A stretch of DNA of 64,000 nt from Oegoconia quadripuncta (GCA_949316235.1 OX438752.1:3371001-3435000); one strand, 5' to 3'. Positions 47,976-59,284 are shown, counted from the first letter of the stretch. Notes: a model not told the origin generated them from the letters alone. Program-made: numbers and translations.

Positions 47976-48602
47976 TTTCTTGAATTTATTTTGTCCGAAA
48001 TAAAAATGGTTTGATTTGATTTGATTGTTGCAGCGAATCGTATGAGATTTTTATTGACATTACCATAAGAGTAAAAAAGCAAGCGTAGAAAATACTTTTT
48101 AGGAAAACTATAACTTAAAAAAAAAATAGGTACTTTTCTTTAGTAGTCTTTGATTCGATATGACTGAAAAAGTGATTGAATTCTTGAAACTAGTTGAAGC
48201 GTTCCTTTGTCTATACAATCATTAAGTGAATATTCAAGGAAAGAAGTAACGGATAAAGCATGAGCAGAAATATCGTCAAAAATGAATTAATTAGACAGGT
48301 AAGTAAGTGCGATATGGCACTTTTGGCACCACTTTACGACACCAATTTCTAATCGATCTTAGGATTGAGATCGAGTTTATCTTATAATATCATTTTGTCT
48401 TCATCTATTAAGTATGCTAGGTAAGTAAATATGGCACTTTTGGCACCACTTTACGACACCAATTTCTAATCGATCTCAGGATTGAGATCGAATTTATCTT
48501 ATAATATCATTTTTTGCTGTCTATTAAGTATGCTATTGTTATTACTTTTTTCTCCGTTTTTGTATAGCTAATGTGTCGTCCAGTGTGTCAAATTGACAAC
48601 TT
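47976..48602. repeat. Spacer with a two-copy tandem repeat (about 116 bp)
   Basis: GATATGGCACTTTTGGCACC ... TATTAAGTATGCTA occurs at about 48311-48425 and 48426-48537 with few differences (AATCGATCTTAGG against AATCGATCTCAGG). Confidence 0.85.
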
Positions 48603-48880
48603 GACGACCTGTTTGGTATAGTGGTTAGAAACTCTGACCACTATACCAAAAGGTTGCGGGTTCGAATCCCGCTAGGGGCATATGTTTGTGTGATGAATAC
48701 CGACATGTGTACCCGAGTTATGGACGTTTTCATTTATAATAAGTATATTTATTTACAAAAAAAAAATGTATTTATGTAGTATATCAACCATCTGGTATAC
48801 ACAACACAAGCATATAGTTGCTTACTGTGGAACTAGATGGCGCTGTGTATATGTCTAAAGATATTTTATTTATTTTTTAT
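48603..48880 (+). mobile_element. SINE-A copy (full length)
   Basis: GACGACCTGTTTGGTATAGT, GGTTGCGGGTTCGAATCCCG, GGAACTAGATGGCGCTGTG and a TTTATTTATTTT tail. Confidence 0.88.
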
Positions 48881-49585
48881 TTTAAATAAACGTTTTCTAT
48901 TCTATTCTATATAATCCACCGAAAACATCTGGTTCCAGTGACGCCATGATTTCAACTAAATGATATTTCGCTTACAAAACGATACGTTAACGCGACGATG
49001 CGTGTATACATCATTGCAAGTCTCTTAGTCATTGCGTCTTGACAATACGTTTATGAGACGACTACTCTTAAATAATGATTATTAAATCGCAAATGACAAT
49101 AACCGAATATAAAGAGGAACTTGTCGAGTATTTACTTCGAAAGGACAAACGAATTAAAATTATATTCCATCTCATATAAACAAAATAGTGAAACATAAAT
49201 TCGCTAAAAAAGCTGTTGTTACGAGCGAAAACAAAAGATTTCTAAAAATCTGGTTAAAAAAGTGGTGACATATTGTTCTACTTGCGAAGGTTGTCCTCAT
49301 TTTTACTCGACTACGGGGAAGGGTTATTATTACATAGTTGTTACATGTTCAAACATAATTTTAGTTATGAGCAGATAGGTATTTATTGTTATTATGTTAT
49401 TATTTAATTAATAAAGCTTATTTTGATTAATAGTTATTTTAATTGTCAACCAAACTTAAAAACATTTTCATTCATTTATACCATCTCATACATGATAAAT
49501 GTTCACTTCACCCCATATCTTTGCATTCCTAAAATAACGTCGGCTGTCCGTATAGACCGCCAAATAAACTTAAGGAAAGTATTAT
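48881..49585. other. Unassigned AT-rich stretch
   Basis: No credible ORF or repeat border. Confidence 0.4.
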
Positions 49586-49726
49586 TGGTGTCAATTCGGA
49601 TGTACACCAACTAAACTAAAACCAGTTTTAAAGTATACTGTCTCTTTCTCCCTGGAACAGAACGATGCGACGGCACCACTCCCAAACTGGTTTTAGTTTA
49701 GTTGGTGTACATCCGAATCGACACCA
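49586..49726. repeat. Long near-perfect inverted repeat (43-bp arms)
   Basis: Arms 49586-49628 and 49684-49726 pair with a single mismatch (read as RNA it could be G:U). They contain TGTACACCAACTAAACTAAA and its complement, around a 55-nt loop. It may be a miniature hairpin element. Confidence 0.9.
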
Positions 49727-50034
49727 TTGTCTACCCCAAAGAGTAATATACTACAGAGGAGAAAGAGAGCCCTCTTGCGATAAATCTAAGCCCACAATCA
49801 TTGAAGCGCCATCTAGATATCTCCTCGGAAAATTATTCATTATATAGCAATAACTACCATTAAAATGTATAGTAAACCAAACGCTATCCTTTTGTTCTAG
49901 TCTGCTAATATTGTGACATTCATGATTTGATTCAATGGTTTCAACAATAATACGACTCCTTAAAACAACAATATCACAATAACAGCAGGCTAGAACAAGT
50001 CTACCACAGGGACCGCTCTGGTAGCTAACCTATT
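49727..50034. other. Unassigned spacer
   Basis: Nothing recognised. Confidence 0.35.
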
Positions 50035-50180
50035 TTATTAAAAATTACTTGCCTTTTCTGGGTCGCGGCGAACTGGAAATGTAACGAACGACCTCTGCGA
50101 ACACACACTTTCTACTGACTGATAGAGTCCTAGTTCATTACTTCTCCATTAATACCAAGCGAAAATTATTAAGAGTTTGA
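50035..50180 (-). repeat. Dispersed repeat, antisense copy of 36893-37037
   Basis: CCTTTTCTGGGTCGCGGCGA, ACGACCTCTGCGAAC and TACTTCTCCATTAATACCAA. Confidence 0.65.
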
Positions 50181-50929
50181 TAAGCAAATACGTCACTATT
50201 ACATAAATATTTGTCAACAAAGCACAAGATAGCACATAATAAGTCATAATATCAGCCACAGGACGTCAACTGAACATAACTCATTGATTTCTAGAGCGAC
50301 CGCTTGGTAGTGCAGTGCATTGCTTCCAGCAACTTAGTAAATAAAATAATAACGATAGGCATTAAATCAATCAATCAATCTACTTTATTGTACAAAAATT
50401 TAAAGAAAGAAGAGGAAAATGTATTTATTGCCAACAAATATAAGCCGACACGCACTTGGTCGGTTTGAATTTTCATTAATTACTGTCATAAGTTTATCCT
50501 CATTCATTTATTTTAGTTTTTTTTTTTAGTTTTTTTTTCTCCTCTAGGAGAAGGCAAAGTGTGTATTAAATATAACCTCATGTGAATAACTATTGAAAAT
50601 AGTACATTCTGATATAAGTCTGTTAAGGTGGCTATTATACCCGAACCAAAGGTGAGGGCGTAATAGAGCCGAGTCTGTTTAACCAATTATACGCACGTAT
50701 ATCGTACATATTCAACATACTTGCGATGAAATATAATATAAAGAGGAATTATAAAACAAGCGAATAAAAAAAAACTTCGCGACTGCTGATGACATACTGT
50801 TTTAATAACTTGAGCGGTATGTATTTGAGTAAGCGAATAATTAACTTAACTAACGACAATAAATTCCAGAACGAGCTTACAAAAAGTGGGTTGTGATTAA
50901 TCCATTTCAGATATTAAAATTTTATTTCA
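50181..50929. other. Mostly unassigned; retroposon tail at 50515-50562
   Basis: 50515-50562 (TTTTTAG ... TTCTCCTCTAGGAGAAGGCA) is the 3' tail, antisense, of the retroposon at 37236. 50240-50285 shares words with 980-1020. No gene. Confidence 0.45.
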
Positions 50930-51165
50930 GTGACTACATTACTAAGTGAGTGACTACATTACTAAGTGAGCGACTGGATATACAAAGAGGGCAAATAAAG
51001 CATAACTGCACCCCGACATGGTTAGGTTGTTCAAAGGGTATGGCGCAAGCGAGTCGGACGAGTGCGAGCGAAGCGATCGCGGGCGTTCTTGGCACCCCGA
51101 CACGGATAGGTTAGGTTCGAAGGGTACGGCGGAAGCGAGCCGGGCGAGTTAGGTTGACATGTAAG
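50930..51165. repeat. Short direct repeats, including a GC-rich pair of about 82 bp
   Basis: GTGACTACATTACTAAGTGA appears twice (about 50930, 50950). GCACCCCGACATGGTTAGGT...GGCGCAAGCGAG and GCACCCCGACACGGATAGGT...GGCGGAAGCGAG are two diverged copies about 82 bp apart. Confidence 0.7.
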
Positions 51166-51430
51166 AATTACATTTGCCAAATATTGAAAAAAATACAGGA
51201 CGTAACGTTGACACTCAAACAAATATTAGGTCGCTCCAATATTATGAAGCTTCTCATTTTGTTTTTTAAGTAACTCAAATTAATGTTTGTAAGTTGCTGT
51301 TCTGTTGATTTCTCGTCACTCGCAGTCAGTCGCTCACTTAGTAATACTATAACCTAAATTAATTAATTTTGAAACTTCAAAATGTAATTTACAGTCACTC
51401 GTTTTATTGCTACCCTAATAAAAATCATAG

Positions 51431-51530
51431 TTTTTTTTTTCAAATTTCGAACTGGCCCACCCCACCGCACGGCGCCAACCAGTTGGCAACGCGCCGCGGG
51501 CCAGTTCGAAATGTGAAAAAAAAAAAAAAA
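51431..51530. repeat. Hairpin with poly-T/poly-A flanks
   Basis: Arms ATTTCGAACTGGCCC (51444-51458) and GGGCCAGTTCGAAAT (51498-51512) are perfect. The T-run at 51431 and A-run at 51517 extend the pairing. The GC-rich loop contains CCAACCAGTTGG. Confidence 0.88.
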
Positions 51531-52811
51531 CAATTTGAAGCATATTTTATTACTGATCTCAATACCACATGGAGATCAGCAATATTTTATTCACCGGGCG
51601 TTATCAAATATCGATGCCTCCAATGAACACTACGCTAACTCCAAATTCGTAGGTTTACAGGACGAGCATTTGAACGAAAAAAGTTGATAAAATGTTTATT
51701 ATTGCAGATATATATTTATGCTTTTTTTGTGTGACTAGCTGATTTACTGTTGCTTCAAACCCCATTATTAATATTTTGTGTCTCTTTTTGTTTTTAAAGT
51801 AAGCCCCACTTAGCGGAATGTTGTTACATTCTTTCTGTTGAAAGAACTCTAATTTAAAATTAGGATACACTCCGCTAACTACAGTTGGCGGAATGTATGA
51901 GGGAATATTAGAGAATACAGAACAATAAAATAAAAAACATATATTGGTATCAGTTTAAAGTTTTTTGATATCTATAATAGTTACGGAATAATCGCCTGTG
52001 CACACTTAACGATTACACCCTGTATAGCGTAATGCAACCCAAAATGTGTATGGACTTAGCGTTTTGTTTTCGTAGATATCAAAGCAAATGTTAGGATTGC
52101 ACCCAACTATTTTAGCTTTAAAATATAACTATAATATTATTGCTAAAAACATTTTACTTTATGTTATGTATTTTTTTTTTATGTAGACCCACTACTAGGT
52201 ATAATAATGGTAACAAAGTTTAGATTTAAACAGGTATTCATTTATTTTAATTATAAATCTTTGAAAATGCATTAATAACACAGTACGTACAAGGGTACCA
52301 AATAAATTATTATTTTAATTTAAAAACTTCTAGAAATGAATGTTCTTACATAATAAGTCACAGTATGTACGTAGGAACTTATAAAGATATGTTGAGATCA
52401 AGCAACATGTTATTGACAATTTGAAATATTTTTATACATATATCACTTATATTATTATTAATTCTTACATAAACTAAATTAAATCAGAATTCCAAGTTAG
52501 AAATAGGAATTTACAAGTCAATTTTGAGATCAACATAGTTAATATCGTTTTCATCAAATTTTAACAAAATAAAAAAAAAATTAAATTATGTTAATCAATT
52601 TTCTTCGTCACTTTTATCAGTTTCGTGAATAATTCAACAAAGCCTTATTCCTATAAACAAGAATTATTCTTGTGATAATTCTTATAAAAATTGTGATATT
52701 TTTGATTGACTATGTTATTATCACAAAAATAGAGTAGTCCTTGTACTTAACTTTGTTAATTGGCAAAACGTTGGCATATGCCTTTTGTGGCAACGGCTCT
52801 ACGCGAGCATG
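51531..52811. other. Unassigned AT-rich stretch
   Basis: AGCGGAATG / TCCGCTAAC words recur at 51815-51890. No ORF of note; nothing else recognised. Confidence 0.4.
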
Positions 52812-53003
52812 TCAAGTACCCAATTTTTTTAGGCATTTGAGCTGCTGCCTTTCTTCATCACCTAAGCTGCATTTATAACTCAAAACTCCATTATTCCCTG
52901 GGGAAGCTTCGATCTCTTTAATTTTATTCCAGGAAACTTTATCATTGCAAAAATACTTGGTCCCATTTTTTGCAACAATGCCGTTTTTAAAGTCTAGAAT
53001 CAT
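52812..53003 (-). pseudogene. Short ORF, possible downstream piece of a transposon gene
   Basis: 63 codons, ILDFKNGIVAKNGTKYFCND ... SYKCSLGDEERQQLK. Composition looks protein-like rather than random, and it follows the fragment at 53160-53400 on the same strand. I do not recognise the family. Confidence 0.35.
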
Positions 53004-53159
53004 AAAGTAGAATCAAGTGTAAGTGTCCGAAATATTTATTTATTTATTTATATCTTATTTAACCTGTATAACTGTATAAGGCTTCCCGTTTGCTTTGGCC
53101 CGTTTCATTAGCAGCATTTAATTTGTTTTCCACCTTTAACTTTCGAGAAAATTCCTTCT

Positions 53160-53400
53160 CCTTTTGATGTTTTTCACCGTACACCATTCTGAGTACACGT
53201 TAAACATTTTTGAAAATGATAATGAGGAATCGAAATATTTGATGCTTGAATTTTTTCTAACATGATGTGATTCCATGGGTGCAAAAGAATTTACATGATC
53301 TAATACGCTTTGTTTTATTTCGTCTGTAACTACCCTATGATGTTGTTTATGGCGACCTCTGCCATCAATAAAATTGGCAAAATCAGTAGATTATACAGCC
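53160..53400 (-). pseudogene. Transposon-protein fragment (GRGRHKQHH ... MESHHVRK)
   Basis: An open minus-strand frame without a usable ATG at its start reads DGRGRHKQHHRVVTDEIKQS, VLDHVNSFAPMESHHVRKNS, IKYFDSSLSFSKMFNVYSEW, then stops. The pattern G-R-x..H..., I-x-x-H-I-x-S-F-P-x-x-E-S-H-Y-x-R is known from multi-copy, probably transposon-derived, insect proteins. The superfamily is uncertain. Confidence 0.5.
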
Positions 53401-53432
53401 CTACAAAAAAAAACTTGAATCTGGGTTGGTTT

Positions 53433-53474
53433 CGCTGACAGGAACACTATCCACTACACCAACCGGTCGTCTCA
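53433..53474 (-). mobile_element. SINE-A head fragment
   Basis: AACACTATCCACTACACCAA with CCGGTCGTC resembles the antisense box A region of SINE-A. Only about 40 bp. Confidence 0.4.
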
Positions 53475-53561
53475 ACAAATCATGAGTTTAATGAAACTTG
53501 TAGTCAGTCGTGGGAATACATTAGTTTGCATTAACATGTACCGGGTTCGACAGTGAAACAA

Positions 53562-53789
53562 GCAATAAATAAATAAATGTCCTTGTGTTGTGGATACCAG
53601 ATGGTTGATATACTACATAAATACATTTCTTTTTTGTGTAAATAAATATTTATTATAAATGAAAACATCCATAACTCGGGTACACATGTCCGTATTTATC
53701 ACACAAACATATGCCCCAAGCGGGATTCGAACCCGCGACCTGTTGGTATAGTGGTCAGAAATTCTGTCCACTACACCAAACAGGTCGTC
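53562..53789 (-). mobile_element. SINE-A copy with internal deletion
   Basis: The tail joins directly to CTTGTGTTGTGGATACCAGA, so about 45 bp (the GCGCCATCTAGTTCC part) are missing. The head GGGATTCGAACCCGCGACC is intact. Confidence 0.85.
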
Positions 53790-53938
53790 AGAAATGTCAG
53801 TCGTGGAAATTGTGGCAGGTTCACAAATACAGTACAAAGGATAAAAGACTAGCGTCCTGTTGTTTCTGGGCTGGATTACGAGAGTATGTACGTATAGGTT
53901 ACTTTAGTAACTTATTGGTAATCTGTGGTATAGGTATT

Positions 53939-54180
53939 GACAACCGTTTGGTGTTGTGGATAATGACCCTATCAGCGAAACCAACGGTTGCGGGTTCGAA
54001 TCCCGCGAGGCCTATATGTTTGTGTGATGAATACGAACATTTATTCTCGAGTCTTGGATGTTAATATAAGTATTTATGTGTTTATCCGTTATCTATTATC
54101 CATAGCGTAAGCTTTGCTTAGTTTGGAACTAGATGATTTGTGGAAGTGTCCGAAATATTTATTATTTATTTATTATTGTT
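53939..54180 (+). mobile_element. SINE-A, divergent subfamily
   Basis: Head CAACCGTTTGGTGTTGTGGA, box B GGTTGCGGGTTCGAATCCCG; body TTATTCTCGAGTCTTGGATG, AGCGTAAGCTTTGCTTAGTT. Distinct from the main group; a fragment of the same type is at 10866. Confidence 0.8.
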
Positions 54181-54247
54181 GTTACAATAAAACTTTCTTT
54201 TTTAAAATTACTTACTATTAATTAAATTACTTTGTATGGGTAATCGA

Positions 54248-54333
54248 AATTTTTTTAATCGAATTCGACTGTGGTTCCTTTTGGTAAGTTATTCGTAATC
54301 AGAAGTCGCGTCAGCAAATAATGGGAATTACAC
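54248..54333 (+). mobile_element. MITE-S right-end fragment
   Basis: AATCGAATTCGACTGTGGTT, AAGTTATTCGTAATCAGAAG and GGGAATTACACGAATTT match the right part of the element at 61104-61498. The LINE starts immediately after. Confidence 0.65.
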
Positions 54334-54337
54334 GAAT

Positions 54338-55192
54338 TTGTACCTGCCGGGTGGCAGTTCGAAACATGACGCGCTACTCCAATATTTTACTGATTATCTG
54401 GGTGACTGCGTAGCCAATATTTCTGACAGTGATTTCATTGTTCTGGGCGACTTTAATTTGCCCAATAATATAGAGTGGAAGAAAGATTCTCTCGGAATGG
54501 ACTTTTTTCCGGTAGGTAGCATGAATGATGCTCAGAAATATTTTTGTGATGCACTATCGTCGTCTGGATTGCGTCAATTTAATGGCGTAGAAAATGCTAA
54601 CGGTAGATATTTGGATTTGGTTTTTGGTGTTTCACGCTGTGCTTTACCCATAACTAAGGAGGATATGCCGCATCACCCCGCATTGGAGCTGAATATTCCT
54701 AATGTATCGATTAGGTTTGTTCGTGAACCGGCTTTTCGTAAATTCAACTTTAAGAAAGCTAATTATGACCAAATATGTAATTACTTGTCAAATACTGACT
54801 GGGCAACTCATCTCGATGAAGGTTCAGTAGAGGATGCGGTCGGGTATTTTTACGAGAGGCTGGATTACGTTATAAACTTGTTTGTTCCTAGTTTCATTTC
54901 CACTCCCACCACCTATCCTTCCTGGTATTCTAAGAGCCTTATTCGTATCATAAAGGAAAAGGATAAATACCACAGACTCTGGAAGAAGTATAAAAACCCG
55001 TTAGATCACGATTCTTTTTCTATGCTTAGGAGACGTCAGAAACAAACACAGCGCCAGTTCTGGACCAAGTACTCTCTCAGTTGCGAAAAGTCTATTACGG
55101 ATAACCCTAGGAAATTCTGGAGAAGTACACAACACACTGGAGGAAATACACAAGAAATCTGCGCAGGGATAGTGGTATTCCCATCCGTGTAA
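54338..55192 (+). pseudogene. Jockey-like LINE endonuclease domain, C-terminal part
   Basis: An ORF of 284 codons lacking the N-terminal half of the endonuclease. SDSDFIVLGDFNLPNNIEWK holds the conserved GDFN; YLDLVFG and EDMPHHPALEL correspond to the last catalytic D/H motifs. These nick target DNA in intact elements. The region RKFNFKKANYDQICNYLSNT ... YPSWYSKSLIRIIKEKDKYH leads to the RT. A frame change near 55140 ends the ORF early. Confidence 0.85.
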
Positions 55193-55475
55193 TTAGTAGC
55201 AGCTCGCGTGAGGCGAGTGGGGGTGCAGAAGTATGCAACGCATTTTTGGATTACTTTCAATGCGTTCATGTTATTAGGCCTCCTTGTGTCAACACTTCAC
55301 AACGCGTCATAATCAGCGATAACTACAACAATTGTATCAGTAGAATTAATATATCACCTAATCTAATTTTAAAGCACTTAAATTGAATTAATACAAACAA
55401 AGGTCAGATAACATTCCACCTATTCTGGTAAGAACATGTGCTAAGCATGTCCCGTTAGCTATCATTTTTTCAGGC

Positions 55476-57172
55476 TCGATAAGCGAAGGGCGACCTGGCG
55501 GACCTTCAGTTCGGATTTCGCAAGCGAAGATCTACAGTCGATGCCCTAAAGGCTATAAGCGATACGATTGAACGAGCGAGAAAAGGAACGTGGCGTACAC
55601 GCAAGTTCTGCGCCGTTATTACCCTGGATGTACGCAACGCCTTTAACTCTGCGAAATGGGCCCATATCCTTGAAGAGTTACACGCCCGTAAGGTGGAGCC
55701 CTACCTGATCAGGATAATCAGGGCGTACCTGTCCGATCGGTTTATACGAGTTACTCACAAACGAGGGGAAGAACAATACTCGGTCACCAGAGGGGTTCCA
55801 CAGGGCTCGGTCCTGGCCTCTCTGCTATGGAACGTGATGTACGACGGTGTTCTCAGAATCGCATTGCCTCCCGGGACAACTGTTTTCGGATACGCAGACG
55901 ATTTGACACTGGTTATAGCGGCGAAACACGAGGAGAGCATAATGCGGAATGGGAACACCGCCGTACAGAAAATCAGCGACTGGATGTCTAAACGTGGACT
56001 AGAACTTGTCCCGGAGAAAACAGAGGCGATGATCGCAACCGGAAGGCGAAAGCATCTACCTATGCACTTTTCGATCCAGGGAAATCGCATAAATCCTGGC
56101 AACACTGTTAAGTGCCTCGGAGTTCTCCTGGACAAGTTGATGACTTTCATTCCGCACATAAAAGCAGCAGCAGCGAGGGCCTCGGCAAGGGGACAGGCAC
56201 TGGGACGTCTGATGCCTAATATTAGCGGACCCCGAAGTATAAAAAGGCGCTTGCTGGCTGGAGTGGTTAGGTCGAGCATAACGTACGCAGCACCGGTATG
56301 GGCTGGGGGTTTGCGATATGCAGTAGCGAGACGAAGTCTTGAGGCAGTATATAGGACAGCGGCGCTGCGTGTCGCAAGCCTTTACAAAACAGTCTCGCAT
56401 GAGGCCTCTATGGTTATTGCCGGAATAATACCAATAGCAATAGTCATAGACGAAATGTATAGAACATATCACATGAAGGCTAGATCTGATGCGGCCAAAG
56501 CCAAAGAGAAGGAAACATCGTTCGCTATATGGCAAGAGCAGTGGGATGCGACCGAGAAAGGTTTATGGACAAAAAGCCTGATTTACAATGTCCAAGCGTG
56601 GTCTACAAGGCGTTTTGGAAACATAAACTACCACCTGTCACAGGCCCTCTCCGGACATGGAGTGTTTAATTCATTTAGAAAAAGAATCGGAAAAGCAACG
56701 TCAAGTATTTGCTGGTTCTGCAATGAAGAAGACACGCCTGAACATACCCTGTTCTGGTGTACCCAATTCCAGGCAGACAGGCAGGCGTTTACCTCAAAGA
56801 CGGGCATAATCCTTTCAAAAGGCAACATGATCGAGGTGATGCTGAGAAGCGAAGAACTATGGCAACACGTCGATACGCTCATCACATCGATTATGAAATT
56901 CAAAGAGGAACAAGAGCGATTAGAGGAACAGAGGGAACGGGAAATGCTGGCTCTGCCAGTATAACCACTGATAATCTGCCCGAAGCAGTAATTAAGAGTC
57001 CCGGGCAATTATCTATGGTGGGAGTTTCGAGAAGGGAGGGGGTTTTAGTCCTTATGCTACTGAGATCTCGGTAGAGTCGGGCATGCCGTTGCGCACGAAT
57101 GTAGCGGTATCCACGAGGATTTCCCCCTCCCACGTAAAAAAAAAAAAAAAAAAAAGGGTCGATAAGCGAAGG
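55476..57172 (+). mobile_element. R1-clade LINE insertion with 14-bp target duplication
   Basis: TCGATAAGCGAAGG at 55476-55489 and 57159-57172 flanks the insertion exactly. The element is 5'-truncated at the RT N-terminus and ends with a poly-A of about 20 at 57136-57155 followed by GGG. A 14-bp duplication is the size typical of R1 elements in rDNA, but here the target is another LINE. Confidence 0.92.
55490..56964 (+). pseudogene. R1-clade reverse transcriptase, 5'-truncated but open
   Basis: The frame is open from the insertion edge: DLQFGFRKRRSTVDALKAIS, motif A ITLDVRNAFNSAKW, motif B GVPQGSVLASLLWNVMYDG, motif C FGYADDLTLVIAA with the catalytic YADD intact. Next are GLELVPEKTEAMIATGRRK and the C-terminal YHLSQALSGHGVFNSFRKRI and CWFCNEEDTPEHTLFWC zinc knuckle, ending at 56964. 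The endonuclease and ORF1 are missing, so it is not autonomous. Its largely intact frame suggests a young copy. Large minus-strand ORFs (55755-57008) are shadows. Confidence 0.88.
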
Positions 57173-58546
57173 TACCTTTCCTGATTTTACGATACGATAC
57201 GATACGATACGAAGGAAGCTTTTGTAATTCCCATACACAAAGCCGGCTCGCGTCAGTGTGTAGAAAATTATCGGCCTGTTTCTATATTATCAGTGTTCAG
57301 CAAATTGTTTGAATCCATCGTCTTTGACCAGTTGTATCCCGCGGTCTCTGCTTGCATACCTACAGCACAACATGGGTTTATGAGAAATCGGTCGACCGTC
57401 ACTAATCTGTCGTTGTTTATAGATTATGTCGCTAGAAACATGGGCAATAAAACTCAAGTGGATGCCGTGTACACAGATTATTCGAAATGTTTTGATCGTA
57501 TAGACCACGACACGCTACTCACAAAGCTAAGAGTGGTTGGTGTTCACGGCGACCTCCTGCGATGGTTTGAGTCTTATATACGCAACAGATCTCAGGCTGT
57601 AAGAGTTGGCTCTCATAGGTCCAACTTGGTGAATATTCCTTCTGGAATTCCCCAAGGATCTCATTTAGGCCCTTTATTATTTAATGTATACCTTCACGAC
57701 ATTTCGTCATGCTTTCTTCACGCTGGGTTCTTGATGTACGCTGATGACAAAAAGATCTTTAAGGTGATCAAAGACATATCGGATTGTATATTACTGCAGG
57801 AGGATCTCAATAAGCTCACTGAGTATTGTAGTCGTAATTACTTAGACCTAAATATAAAGAAATGTCAGACAATCACTTTTACACGTAAACCACAAAAATT
57901 AGCTTTCGATTACAAATTAAACAACACGATAGTCGACAGAGTGGATCAGGTGAAGGACTTGGGCGTCTTTTTAGACAACAAACTTCTATTTGTAACGCAT
58001 TACGACTACATTACTCAGAGGGCGTTGAAAATGCTTGGTTTTATTCACAGATCCACTAAGTCGTTCCGCAGCGTTCAGCCAATGAAGACCTTATATTTCG
58101 CGAACGTTAGGAGCATAATGGAGTATGCATCGTCGATTTGGTCACCCGAATATACTACTTATATAAGACAGCTGGAAGGCATCCAGGCGAGATTCATTAG
58201 GCGACTAAACCGGCGGATTAGGAGTGGGGATGCCTCAGAGGATCACACACTTATGTCACTCGAACAGAGGAGGACTGTTTCGGATATGAGACTCATTTAC
58301 GACATAGTCAACGGCATCGTGGATTGTCCAGAGCTTCTACAATTGGTCAACCTATGTGCGCATCCGACACACACTCGCCACTCGCGGGTGCTGCACACGG
58401 GGGTCGCGCGTACCAATTATGTGTCCAACTCCGTATTACACAGGGCTATCAAAACCTGTGGGAGATGTTTCCCTGAGATAGATATCTTTCATCTGGGAAG
58501 ACCCGAATTTACCAGGCAAATAATACATACACTCCTATCGCTATAG
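57173..58546 (+). pseudogene. Jockey-like LINE reverse transcriptase
   Basis: After the (CGATA)n interruption the frame reads EAFVIPIHKAGSRQCVENYR, PVSILSVFSKLFESIVFDQL, AQHGFMRNRSTVTNLSLFID, motif A DAVYTDYSKCFDRIDHDTL, motif B SGIPQGSHLGPLLFNVYLHD, motif C GFLMYADDKKIFK with catalytic YADD intact. The C-terminal part contains TLYFANVRSIMEYASSIWSP. It would copy the element RNA at a nicked target. The uninterrupted ORF from the ATG at 57293 is 417 codons. Confidence 0.88.
57184..57211. repeat. (CGATA)n insertion in the LINE coding region
   Basis: About four to five CGATA units between codons for PDF and KEA, where related elements read a continuous FPxxWKEAF. It breaks the frame. Confidence 0.7.
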
Positions 58547-58893
58547 TACGTTATTATAAAGCATTAATACTCCCATACATTCCCACACATCCACAACAAA
58601 CTTACGCGCACACACACACATACACACGACAGCAGAACCGGTAAATGCATGTAAAAAAAACTATTTCTGCGAGTGATGTCTCTGTATTTTAGGGCACTTG
58701 GTACTAATCTGTGCTTTAGTTTAGTTTAGTTTAATTTTCCCGTGTTTTACCGCGTGTTGTCATGCATAGTAATATGTCCAACTTTATGATTGGCTTAATA
58801 AGTATGTAATTTAATCTTAAGTAATATATAAGGATATGCTGTAAAGTTTGTTGAAAAAAATAAAAAAATAAAAAATAAATAAATAAATATTGT

Positions 58894-59183
58894 TTTCGTC
58901 AATTGTTAACAGATAAGTATCTACCTCATAAGTAATTATTTAATACTACTTTGTCATCTGCCTTTATAACGGCCTTATTGATACAGTAAACAAAACATAA
59001 GGAATGCAATAAATGATTTTAGTTCGAATTTAGATTTTGATGATTATTTTTGTAGTGTTTATCACCATGATTACTATTATTGTAATTGCTCTAGCGTGTC
59101 GTGGCAAGTTTCATTTTGTTATGTGTATATTGTTTATGCCTCTGGAACTACCTTAGTATGAAGTCCAACAAGTTTCGACTGAA
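58894..59183. other. Unassigned spacer
   Basis: Nothing recognised. Confidence 0.35.
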
Positions 59184-59277
59184 AACGGCTATAGTTCCTA
59201 ATAGAAAGTTGTTCGTAATCAGGAGTAGAGTCACCACTAAACAGGAATTACACGGATTAAATTTCACCATGTATCTA
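59184..59277 (+). mobile_element. MITE-S right-end fragment
   Basis: GGCTATAGTTCCTAATAGAA, GTTCGTAATCAGGAG, AAACAGGAATTACACGGATT and TTTCACCATGTA match the right arm of 61104-61498. Confidence 0.7.
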
Positions 59278-59284
59278 ACTGGAA

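Larger units (their letters stand above)
54334..58893 (+). mobile_element. Jockey-like LINE, 5'-truncated, interrupted by an R1-clade LINE
   Basis: Endonuclease part 54338-55192, linker to 55475, insertion at 55490-57158, then reverse transcriptase to 58546 and an A-rich tail ending AAAAATAAATAAATAAATA near 58893. ORF1 is absent. Without the insertion and a pentanucleotide run at 57184-57211, the two halves read as one polyprotein. Confidence 0.88.

Noticed and set aside
51009..51165. Telomere-like TTAGG words (insect telomere unit)
   Set aside because: Only isolated GGTTAGGTT occurrences within a diverged 82-bp pair; no tandem TTAGG array.
55755..57008. Large minus-strand ORFs (174, 159 and 126 codons)
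   Set aside because: They are shadows of the R1-clade reverse transcriptase on the + strand, which has all RT motifs in order.
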